Shown piece by piece: positions 1 through 7,079 of a stretch of 64,000 nt of DNA. The number at the start of each line of letters is the position of its first letter. Position 1 is the stretch's first letter. The notes beneath the pieces were generated by a model. The model worked only from the letters and a program-made list of their open reading frames with translations. It ran no database searches and was not told the DNA's origin. Origin of the DNA: Flavobacterium ardleyense (GTDB taxonomy: Bacteria; Bacteroidota; Bacteroidia; Flavobacteriales; Flavobacteriaceae); NCBI RefSeq assembly GCF_033547075.1, contig NZ_CP137891.1, positions 3,100,001-3,164,000 on the forward strand, written 5' to 3'. The translations under genes were made by a program, and so were the position numbers.

Positions 1-2097
1 CCACTAGATAATCCAGTACTAATTTTTTCGCTTATCCTGTTTATAATTTTGCTATCGCCAATATTATTGCGCAAAATTAAAATTCCTGGAATTATTGGAC
101 TTATTGTTTCAGGCGTCGTAATCGGGCCTTTTGGTCTAAATATCCTAGAACAAAATTCTGCAATTGATCTTTTTTCAACTATTGGTCTTTTGTATATTAT
201 GTTTATCGCAGGTCTAGAACTTGATCTACAAGAGTTTAAAGCTCATAGAAATAAAAGTTTAATTTTCGGATTTCTTACCTTTATTATTCCACTTTCAATC
301 GGATTTCCAGTGTGCTATTATCTGTTAGAATATAATGCTATGGCTAGTATTTTGACTGCGTCAATGTTTGCAACTCATACGCTCGTGGCCTACCCAATCG
401 TGAGCAGTTTGGGAATTTCGAAAAATCCAGCAGTAGCTGTTACAGTCGGCGGAACAATTTTAACCGACACTGCAGTTCTGATTATTTTGGCTGTAGTTAT
501 GGGAAGTTCGCAGGGAAGTTTGGACCAAGAATTCTGGATCAGATTGGTACTTTCTCTAATTGCTTTTACTGCAATAATGTTTTTGATAATTCCGAGGATT
601 GCAAAATGGTTTTTCGAAAAACTAGAAAGCGAGAAGCACGCCCATTATATTTTTGTGCTTTCGGTAGTGTTTTTTGCCGCGTTTTTGGCAGAGGCTGCCG
701 GTGTTGAACCTATTATAGGTGCCTTCTTCGCCGGACTTGCGCTCAATCCATTAATACCAAATTCGTCAGCCTTAATGAACCGAATTGAATTTTTAGGTAA
801 CTCTCTGTTTATTCCGTTTTTTCTTATTTCGGTGGGAATGCTGGTCAATACGCGAGTAATTTTCTCCGGACCGTCAGCTTTGATTATTGCCGGAACGTTA
901 ACCATTGTCGCAATTAGTGCCAAATGGTTTGCAGCCTACTTTACCCAGCTTATTTTTAAATTTTCAGGGCCTCAGCGCCAACTTATTTTTGGATTAAGTA
1001 GTGCGCACGCTGCGGCAACCTTAGCAGTTATTCTCGTTGGTTACAAAGCTCAAATATTAGATGAAAATATTCTCAACGGAACAATTATCTTGATTCTAGT
1101 TACTTGTATTGTCGCCTCATTTGCAACTGAAAAAGCCGCTAGAAAAATTATTATTAGTGATGAAATGGAAGATGAAGATATTGATCAGATATCTACAAGC
1201 GCCAATGAACACATCCTAATACCATTTGTGGACATTGAAAACGTGCACAAACTTTTAGAATTTGCGACGATGATCAAAGAAAAGAAATCTCCAAAACCTA
1301 TCACAATGCTATCGATCGTCCCCAATAACGAAGAGGCAGAGATCAATATTGCAAAATCACGCAAAAAATTGGACGAGTATGTACTTCAAGCCGCTGCATC
1401 GGAGATAAAGGTCAATACAATGGTAACGATTGACCACAATCCGGCCAGTGGAATTGTGCGAACTGCCAAAGAGCTTACCGCAGACATTATTATTATTGGC
1501 TGGCCTACAAAAGTTGGTTTTATCGAGAAGATTTTTGGTGACAAGGCTACTTCAATAATTAATAACACTCACAAAATGTTATTTATATCGAGATTTCAAA
1601 AACCAGTAGCATTTAATAACAAATTAATCATGATTTCTCCTGCATTTACTGAGCGGGAGGTTGGTTTTGAACAACTAATTCAAAAAATCGCGCGAATAGC
1701 TCAAGAGTTCAATATGCCAATTATTAGCTATAGTGATGAGCGGACTAATGATGCTCTCAATAAACTTCTTATTGACAAAAAAATTAGTATTAGACCAATC
1801 TTTAAACGATTTGAAGATTGGGAAAAATTTTCTAAGTTAAGTGAGGAAATAACCGAAAAGGATTTGATTATCTTCAACTCAGCCCGACAGGGATCTATTT
1901 CGTACGAAACTATTTTAGACCGGATTCCCTACAAATTAGAAAAATATTTTAAAAATAATAACCTATTAATTACCTACGCACAGCAGAGCAAAACTTTAGA
2001 AAAATACAAGGAATTGCCACCAGAGCCACTTACGATTGGCCTTGAGGCAATTGAACAGATGGGTAAAGGAATCGGAAGTATTTTTAGAAAGAAATAA
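1..2097 (+). CDS. Cation:proton antiporter (CPA2/Kef type) with UspA-like tail, 5' end cut by window
   Basis: Inner-membrane monovalent cation:proton antiporter of the CPA2 (KefB/NapA-like) family. The reading frame is already open at base 1 and reads PLDNPVLIFSLILF, which fits the usual start of this family, so the true start lies upstream and the TTG at 49 is not it. About 370 hydrophobic residues form a run of membrane helices. They are followed by a soluble tail of about 300 residues that looks like two universal-stress-protein-type domains; the segment around IIIIGWP resembles a UspA core strand. There is no RCK/TrkA-N domain as in KefB/C. Family and membrane topology are clear. The ion transported and the ligand of the tail cannot be read from sequence. 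Confidence 0.88.
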   Translation, partial: PLDNPVLIFSLILFIILLSPILLRKIKIPGIIGLIVSGVVIGPFGLNILEQNSAIDLFSTIGLLYIMFIAGLELDLQEFKAHRNKSLIFGFLTFIIPLSIGFPVCYYLLEYNAMASILTASMFATHTLVAYPIVSSLGISKNPAVAVTVGGTILTDTAVLIILAVVMGSSQGSLDQEFWIRLVLSLIAFTAIMFLIIPRIAKWFFEKLESEKHAHYIFVLSVVFFAAFLAEAAGVEPIIGAFFAGLALNPLIPNSSALMNRIEFLGNSLFIPFFLISVGMLVNTRVIFSGPSALIIAGTLTIVAISAKWFAAYFTQLIFKFSGPQRQLIFGLSSAHAAATLAVILVGYKAQILDENILNGTIILILVTCIVASFATEKAARKIIISDEMEDEDIDQISTSANEHILIPFVDIENVHKLLEFATMIKEKKSPKPITMLSIVPNNEEAEINIAKSRKKLDEYVLQAAASEIKVNTMVTIDHNPASGIVRTAKELTADIIIIGWPTKVGFIEKIFGDKATSIINNTHKMLFISRFQKPVAFNNKLIMISPAFTEREVGFEQLIQKIARIAQEFNMPIISYSDERTNDALNKLLIDKKISIRPIFKRFEDWEKFSKLSEEITEKDLIIFNSARQGSISYETILDRIPYKLEKYFKNNNLLITYAQQSKTLEKYKELPPEPLTIGLEAIEQMGKGIGSIFRKK

Positions 2098-2172
2098 CTT
2101 AGATTTAGGTTAGGATATTGCTATCTAATTGTAAATTACCTCTTTGAAAAAAATTACTGAGAATTTATCAAA

Positions 2173-2751
2173 ATGGACAATCTTCTAGATCAAATAAAAA
2201 ACTGTCAAACTTGCAAAGCGCACCTTATCCATGGGGTAAATCCAGTCGTAACTGCTAGCACCAATAGTAAAATTTTAATCGTAGGTCAAGCTCCAGGACG
2301 AGTTGTCCACGAAACTTCAATTCCGTGGAATGATCGCAGCGGTGACACGTTGCGTACTTGGCTCGATGTGGATAGAGATACCTTTTACAACACCGATCTT
2401 TTTGCAATTATGCCAATGGGCTTTTGTTTTCCAGGATCTGCAAAAACCGGCGATCTTCCGCCACGCAAAGAATGTGCACCATTATGGCATCAACAATTAC
2501 TTGACAAAATGCCGAATCTTAAACTCACAATTCTAATCGGTCTCTACGCCCAAAAATATTATCTAGCAAAAAACTCCCAGAAAAATCTAACCGAAAACGT
2601 TAATCACTTCGAAGATTACTTGCCTGAATATTTCCCATTACCCCATCCTTCTGGACGCAATAATATTTGGCTCGCCAAGCATTCTTGGTTTCCTCAAGTT
2701 GTACTACCCGAACTCAAAAAAGTAGTTCACGCTATCATTAAACCACAGTAA
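2173..2751 (+). CDS. Uracil-DNA glycosylase family protein, probable Fe-S type
   Basis: Predicted base-excision repair glycosylase of the uracil-DNA glycosylase superfamily, 192 residues. Motif A is GQAPG at residues 38-42, followed by a PWNDRSG segment, and motif B is HPSGRN at 158-163. Cysteines at 11, 14, 85 and 101 give the pattern C-x2-C-xn-C-x15-C, the spacing of the 4Fe-4S ligands in family 4/5 enzymes. I therefore infer a cluster-containing enzyme. The motif A base-activating residue differs from classical GEAPG (Gln for Glu), so substrate preference is open. It starts 75 bp after the antiporter stop and may share its transcript. Confidence 0.8.
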   Translation: MDNLLDQIKNCQTCKAHLIHGVNPVVTASTNSKILIVGQAPGRVVHETSIPWNDRSGDTLRTWLDVDRDTFYNTDLFAIMPMGFCFPGSAKTGDLPPRKECAPLWHQQLLDKMPNLKLTILIGLYAQKYYLAKNSQKNLTENVNHFEDYLPEYFPLPHPSGRNNIWLAKHSWFPQVVLPELKKVVHAIIKPQ

Positions 2752-2781
2752 AATCTACAAAAGTTATAAAATATTTAATAA

Positions 2782-2822
2782 TCGGATATAATTGTCCGAA
2801 ATAATATTTTTTTTTATCTTTG
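2782..2822 (+). promoter_or_regulatory. Promoter and overlapping palindromic operator of the Rrf2 gene
   Basis: A Bacteroidota-type promoter is visible: TTG at 2792-2794, a 20-bp spacer and TATCTTTG (TAnnTTTG) at 2815-2822, 17 bp before the ATG at 2840. The -33 element sits inside the inverted repeat TCGGATATAATTGTCCGA (2782-2799; 7-bp arms with one mismatch, 4-bp centre). A dimeric repressor bound there would occlude sigma, so autoregulation by the Rrf2 protein is a natural reading. The palindrome and promoter are seen; the binding partner is inferred. Confidence 0.7.
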
Positions 2823-2839
2823 TAGAAATCACTTCCACA

Positions 2840-3292
2840 ATGATATTTTCCAAAGCTTGCGAATATGGAATTCGCGCAACAATTTTTATTGCAACACAAT
2901 CTGAAAATAGCAAGAAACTTTCTTTAAATGATGTTGCCTCAAATATAAATTCGCCCGCAGCTTTCACCGCCAAAATCTTACAACAATTAGTAAAAACTGG
3001 CATTGTCAATTCGGCCAAAGGTCCTAACGGTGGGTTTTGGATTTCGAACGAAGCTTCACTCGAAATGAATATGCTCCAAGTGGTAAAGTCAATTGATGGA
3101 ATTGAGGTTTTTAGCCGATGTGCACTAGGTTTTCAGCAATGCGATTCTACTCATCCGTGCCCTATGCATTTTCAAATCACCGATATTCGCGACGCATTAT
3201 ATAAAATGCTAAACGAAACGAAGCTGAATGAACTTTCAAAATCCATACAAAATGGAGAAACATTTATTAGAGGTATTTCAATGATAGATTAA
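2840..3292 (+). CDS. Rrf2 family transcriptional regulator with three-Cys cluster
   Basis: Winged-helix regulator of the Rrf2 family, 150 residues. The ATG at 2840 is chosen because the protein then begins MIFSKACEYGIRA, the typical Rrf2 start; the frame continues open to 2792 but through the promoter. The helix-turn-helix lies at about residues 27-60 (LNDVASNINSPAAFTAKILQQL), followed by the wing KGPNGGFW. Cysteines 94, 101 and 107 (C-x6-C-x5-C) are placed like the Fe-S ligands of NsrR and IscR. The downstream globin and hemerythrin-like genes point to an NO-sensing, NsrR-like role rather than Fe-S biogenesis control; this is inference from context. An Fe-S or cysteine-metabolism role is the alternative. 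Confidence 0.85.
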   Translation: MIFSKACEYGIRATIFIATQSENSKKLSLNDVASNINSPAAFTAKILQQLVKTGIVNSAKGPNGGFWISNEASLEMNMLQVVKSIDGIEVFSRCALGFQQCDSTHPCPMHFQITDIRDALYKMLNETKLNELSKSIQNGETFIRGISMID

Positions 3293-3339
3293 ATTCATGA
3301 CACTACTTTTCTAGTTTCACAAACTTTGAATTATAAATT

Positions 3340-3729
3340 ATGAACAACGACATTCTTTCCTTAGCAGATATAAAAATACTTGTAGATGAGTTTTATGCTC
3401 GCATCAGACAAGACGAAAATCTTGCCGATATATTTAACAATGCCATACAAGATCGCTGGCCCGAGCACCTCGAACGGATGTACACTTTCTGGCAAACCGT
3501 ACTTCTTGACGAACATACCTACAATGGAGCACCGTTTATGAAGCACCGAAATTTGCCCGTTTCTGCCGAACATTTTAACCGATGGTTACAGCTATTTTTC
3601 GCAACTGTCGATGATCTATACACCGGACAGATTGCTAACGAAGCTAAAATGAGAGGACAGAAAATGGCCGAAATGTTTCATTATAAAATAGAGTATGCTC
3701 GAGAGCAGAATCAGAAACCTCTCATTTAA
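3340..3729 (+). CDS. Group III truncated hemoglobin
   Basis: Heme protein of 129 residues belonging to the group III truncated hemoglobins (Ctb/trHbP type). The proximal histidine is H78 in EHFNRW, the G8 tryptophan is W82, and Y19 (EFYARI) is the likely B10 tyrosine in the distal pocket. The family binds O2 and NO, and a member in Campylobacter is induced by nitrosative stress. It starts 48 bp after the Rrf2 gene and 29 bp before the hemerythrin-like gene, all on the plus strand, so the three probably form one regulated unit. Co-regulation is inferred from spacing. Confidence 0.88.
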   Translation: MNNDILSLADIKILVDEFYARIRQDENLADIFNNAIQDRWPEHLERMYTFWQTVLLDEHTYNGAPFMKHRNLPVSAEHFNRWLQLFFATVDDLYTGQIANEAKMRGQKMAEMFHYKIEYAREQNQKPLI

Positions 3730-3758
3730 TTATTTAGTAACCCCTAAAACTTATCGAT

Positions 3759-4217
3759 TTGTCAACTCCCATAAAAAGAAATAAATTACTTCAACCAATC
3801 AGCAGAGAGCATCATCACGGTTTGTTATTGTCTTGGAAAATTCGACAAGGAATTTCTAAAAAAATTGATCCAATGCGTATGAAAAAGTATGTAGATTGGT
3901 TTTTCGAAAATCACCTTATTCCACATTTTGCCTTCGAAGAAAAGTATATTTTTACAATTTTAGATCCTAAGCACGAACTTATCGTTAAAGCACTCAGCGA
4001 TCATAGACGCCTGCAAAGGCTGGCAAATGACGAGAAAAATGTGGGAAATTCGCTGAGTTTATTTGAGGAAGAATTGGAGCAGCATATCCGTTTTGAAGAA
4101 CGGATCTTATTTAAGGAAGTACAGGAGCATGCCACTGCCGAAGATTGGGAAAAACTTGAAAATCAACATCACGATGAGACTTTCGTAGACAACACTTCGG
4201 ATGAATTTTGGAAATAA
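3759..4217 (+). CDS. Hemerythrin-like (HHE) domain protein
   Basis: Cytosolic four-helix-bundle protein of 152 residues with a non-heme di-iron hemerythrin pattern: EHHHG at residues 17-21, HFAFEE at 56-61, H82 and HIRFEE at 109-114. The start is a TTG at 3759; no in-frame ATG gives the N-terminal helix with its histidines, so TTG is required. Small HHE proteins in other bacteria bind O2 or NO or repair Fe-S centres after NO damage (YtfE/RIC type). This one is shorter than YtfE and lacks its N-terminal Cys-containing domain. Its position behind the globin supports a nitrosative-stress role. Confidence 0.8.
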   Translation: MSTPIKRNKLLQPISREHHHGLLLSWKIRQGISKKIDPMRMKKYVDWFFENHLIPHFAFEEKYIFTILDPKHELIVKALSDHRRLQRLANDEKNVGNSLSLFEEELEQHIRFEERILFKEVQEHATAEDWEKLENQHHDETFVDNTSDEFWK

Positions 4218-4637
4218 ATGTTTTTGGCTTTCGCCGAAAGAACCTGGCGCACAAAATTATTTATTAGTTTAGAAGTACACCTTTTTAAGATATCTAGCAA
4301 AGAATTTGTCCACTTTTGAAGTAATTAAAATATATTAAAGTAATAATGCCATTTTGGCTTTCGCCGAAAGAACCTTGGCAACAGCATACAGTTTCAGTTT
4401 AGAAATTAACCCTTCTTAGATATCTAGCTAGGGATTTTTCCACTTTTGAAGCAGTACGTTATAATTGAAATATATTTTAGCATAGATGTAAATACGAATG
4501 TTGGTAAATTTTGCCGAAAGCTTAATTCTAATAACAGTTAGATACTAATTATTAAAAATTTAACTGCCTTCACTTCCACGCATTCTAGTCAAATCAGCTT
4601 GAAAAGAGTACTTTTAACAAATACCATTTCAAAACAA
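4218..4637. repeat. Tandem pair of ~130-bp non-coding repeats with CTTTCGCCGAAAG core
   Basis: This intergenic stretch holds two diverged head-to-tail copies of a unit of about 130 bp (about 4216-4345 and 4346-4475). Each begins with TTTTGGCTTTCGCCGAAAG, continues with AGTTTAGAA and GATATCTAGC, and ends with TCCACTTTTGAAG. The core CTTTCG-C-CGAAAG is a perfect inverted repeat round one base. A fragment, TTTTGCCGAAAGCTT, recurs at about 4507-4522. Relatives occur at about 29130 (plus) and 39909 (minus). No coding frame spans the units. Confidence 0.75.
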
Positions 4638-6014
4638 ATGATTATGACAGTAGCGCAAGTTTTTGATGCACAGCAAAATTTCTTTAATAGCAATAGTACG
4701 AAAGATATTTCTTGGAGATTAAAACAGCTCTCTAAACTGGAGAATTTGCTCAAGCAAAATGAAGAAATGTTATACGAAGCAATCAAAGACGATTTTGAGA
4801 AATCGCAATTTGAAACCTATGTTACCGAACTTTCCTTTATTTACAGCGAAATAGCGTACACCACAAAGCACCTGAAAAGTTGGGCGAAGCGTAAAAAGGT
4901 TGCTACAGGACTTGCTAATTTTCCCGCTCGATCCTACATTATTCCGGAACCATTAGGCACTTGTTTGGTAATTGGGGCTTGGAATTATCCTTACCAATTA
5001 TCATTACTCCCCGCTGTAGCTGCTCTTGCAGCAGGAAATACGGTAATCATCAAACCTAGCGAAATGCCCGCTCGTACCGCAGCTGCAATGGCACAAATAA
5101 TCAATACTAATTTCGACCCTAAAATTTTATATGTCGCTGAAGGCGCGGTAGAAATGACGACCGAACTTCTTAAACTTAAATTCGATAAAATATTCTTTAC
5201 CGGAAGTACTGCCGTGGGCAAAATAATTTACAAAGCCGCGGCCGAAAACCTTGTTCCCGTTACTCTCGAGCTCGGCGGAAAAAGTCCAACTTTCGTTTGT
5301 GCAGATGCCGATATTGCAGTGTCTGCACAGCGAATTGTCTGGGCCAAATTTCTAAATGCTGGTCAAACCTGCGTCGCACCTGATTTTATCATGGTCGAAA
5401 AATCAATCGAGCAGAAATTTCTAATTGCCTTAAAAGAAGAAATCGAAAAGCGCTATTCAAACATTCAAGTGACCGACGATCATTATCTGCAAATAATCAA
5501 CGATAAAAATTTTAAAAGACTGACCGGATTGATTGATCAATCAAAAGTGTTTTATGGCGGACAGACAAATTCCGAAAACCGATTTATTGCTCCAACCATA
5601 ATGCAAAACGTAACTTTTGAAGATAAGGTGATGCAAGAAGAAATTTTCGGACCAATCTTACCAGTTATTTCCTTCGACTCAATCGAAGAAGCAATCGCGA
5701 AGGTGAAAGCCCAACCCAAACCTTTGTCATTATATATCTATTCAAAAAGTTCAAAAACAATTGATAAACTTCTCAGTGAATTATCTTTTGGAAGTGGCGC
5801 AGTCAATGACAGTTTGATGCAACTTTCCAATCATCACTTACCATTTGGCGGCGTTGGCAATAGCGGAATGGGCAGTTATCACGGAAAAACAAGTTTTGAC
5901 AACTTTAGCCATTTCAAAAGTATTTTGCATAAACCTTTTTGGTTTGAATCATCAATGAAATATGCGCCGTATACAGACATGAAATTAAAATTAGTGAAGT
6001 GGATTATGGGCTAG
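4638..6014 (+). CDS. Aldehyde dehydrogenase family protein (class 3 type)
   Basis: NAD(P)-dependent oxidation of aldehydes to carboxylic acids; the length (458 residues from ATG 4638) and pattern match the class 3/fatty-aldehyde group. The nucleophile is C245 in NAGQTC, the general base E211 in LELGGKSP, and the cofactor loop GSTAVG is at 189-194. WNYP with the oxyanion Asn (116) and the IIKPSE cofactor segment are present. The frame is open back to a TTG at 4599, but ATG 4638 or 4644 puts the start where the family usually begins. It stands alone between two repeat-rich gaps, so the physiological substrate cannot be inferred. Confidence 0.88.
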   Translation: MIMTVAQVFDAQQNFFNSNSTKDISWRLKQLSKLENLLKQNEEMLYEAIKDDFEKSQFETYVTELSFIYSEIAYTTKHLKSWAKRKKVATGLANFPARSYIIPEPLGTCLVIGAWNYPYQLSLLPAVAALAAGNTVIIKPSEMPARTAAAMAQIINTNFDPKILYVAEGAVEMTTELLKLKFDKIFFTGSTAVGKIIYKAAAENLVPVTLELGGKSPTFVCADADIAVSAQRIVWAKFLNAGQTCVAPDFIMVEKSIEQKFLIALKEEIEKRYSNIQVTDDHYLQIINDKNFKRLTGLIDQSKVFYGGQTNSENRFIAPTIMQNVTFEDKVMQEEIFGPILPVISFDSIEEAIAKVKAQPKPLSLYIYSKSSKTIDKLLSELSFGSGAVNDSLMQLSNHHLPFGGVGNSGMGSYHGKTSFDNFSHFKSILHKPFWFESSMKYAPYTDMKLKLVKWIMG

Positions 6015-6030
6015 AATTGACGAATTGATT

Positions 6031-6240
6031 ATAAAATATCAGAGCCGTAGGCTCGACTTTAATGTATCGCAGGGTTTTAATCCTGCAATCAATAATCGAA
6101 AAAACACACTTGTCTTCTTAATGGACAAAAGTATTCTAAAATATCATAGCCGTAGGCTCGACTTTATTGTAACGCAGGATTTTAATCCTGCGATTAGGAA
6201 AAATAAGTAGCTCAGAGAGCCGTAGGCTCGGCTTTATGAT
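6031..6240. repeat. Three copies of the AGCCGTAGGCT / GCAGGATTTTAATCCTGC repeat
   Basis: Copies start at about 6036, 6137 and 6215. Copies 1 and 2 read (A)AAATATC, then AGCCGTAGGCT (4-bp arms, GTA loop), CGACTTTA, then GCAGGATTTTAATCCTGC (8-bp arms round TT; one arm base differs in copy 1). Copy 3 keeps only the first hairpin and GGCTTTA. The spacing between copies is about 100 and 78 bp. A 61-codon frame runs through the first two copies but simply translates the repeat. The rest of the gap to 6413 (6241-6413) shows nothing recognisable. Confidence 0.75.
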
Positions 6241-6413
6241 TACGTAAGTAAAAAGAAAGTCCTCTTAAACTGCACCTGCGGCGCAATTCATTTAATAAAA
6301 TTTATAAAGTCATTCCTCTGGAACTTAGATCCACACTTGCCATTTCTGCAACAGATTAAGATCCGTTGCTATAATAATGCAATCACTAAAAGATTAAAAC
6401 ATTTAATTATAAA

Positions 6414-7070
6414 TTACTCCTTTACTTTTTGTTGCTTTTCAATTTCGATGATTTCATCACCGGCGATCGCATAAGCAATATCACCGATTTTTGCTTTTAC
6501 GATGTGCTTTCCGGTAAAAGCACCAAAAGCGGGAAGAATTATTTGATTTTCTGTCCTAAAAAAACAAGCTAGAATTTCTGACTGCCGTCCTACTCCGCGA
6601 ATTTTTATTCCCGGATGAATGTGACCTGCAAACACAAAAAGTCCTTCGCGCTCAGTTGGAAAATGCGTTAAAAGAAATCCATCAACAATCATTTCTTCGA
6701 CCATCTTCACTCCTATTTCCTCATACTGCCAATCTTGTATGATGTCGTGATTTCCGGCGATCAAAATAATTTCGGTAGGACAATCTTTGCACCAATCTTC
6801 AAACCTCAACCATTCGATATTCTGAACGCTGTGAAATAAATCGCCAAGAAACCAGATTTTTTCAGCTTCGAAATAAGAAACGACCTTGTCCAGTTCGTCA
6901 AAGTTTTTGTGCAATGCTTGACTTGGAATCCCTATACCATGTTTACGGAAGTGTGATACTTTTCCTAAGTGAACATCAGCGATTAATAGTGCTCTGTGTT
7001 TTGGCCAATAAATAGCGCCACTAGTGTGTAAAATAAAAATATGATTATTAATTTCAATCTTATGAGTCAT
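6414..7070 (-). CDS. pdeM: Ligase-associated DNA damage response endonuclease PdeM
   Basis: Metallophosphoesterase of the calcineurin fold, 218 residues, last gene of the ligase-associated repair operon. All metal-site motifs are present in order: ADVHLGK (D32, H34), GDLFHS (76-81), GNHD (106-109), H136 in LLTHFP and GHIHPG (149-154). The family is named PdeM and is found almost only beside the ATP-dependent ligase, helicase and MBL exonuclease, as here. It starts 9 bp after the helicase stop, so it is probably translationally linked. Identification rests on both motifs and context; the in vivo DNA substrate is not known to me. Confidence 0.92.
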   Translation of the reverse strand: MTHKIEINNHIFILHTSGAIYWPKHRALLIADVHLGKVSHFRKHGIGIPSQALHKNFDELDKVVSYFEAEKIWFLGDLFHSVQNIEWLRFEDWCKDCPTEIILIAGNHDIIQDWQYEEIGVKMVEEMIVDGFLLTHFPTEREGLFVFAGHIHPGIKIRGVGRQSEILACFFRTENQIILPAFGAFTGKHIVKAKIGDIAYAIAGDEIIEIEKQQKVKE

Positions 7071-7079
7071 TGTAATTTT

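Noticed and set aside
2792..2839. Upstream extension of the Rrf2 protein
   Set aside because: The frame covers the promoter; the ATG at 2840 gives the canonical Rrf2 N-terminus.
6025..6210. 61-codon frame through the AGCCGTAGGCT repeats
   Set aside because: It merely translates the two repeat copies (SRRLDF...FNPAI twice), with no independent start context.
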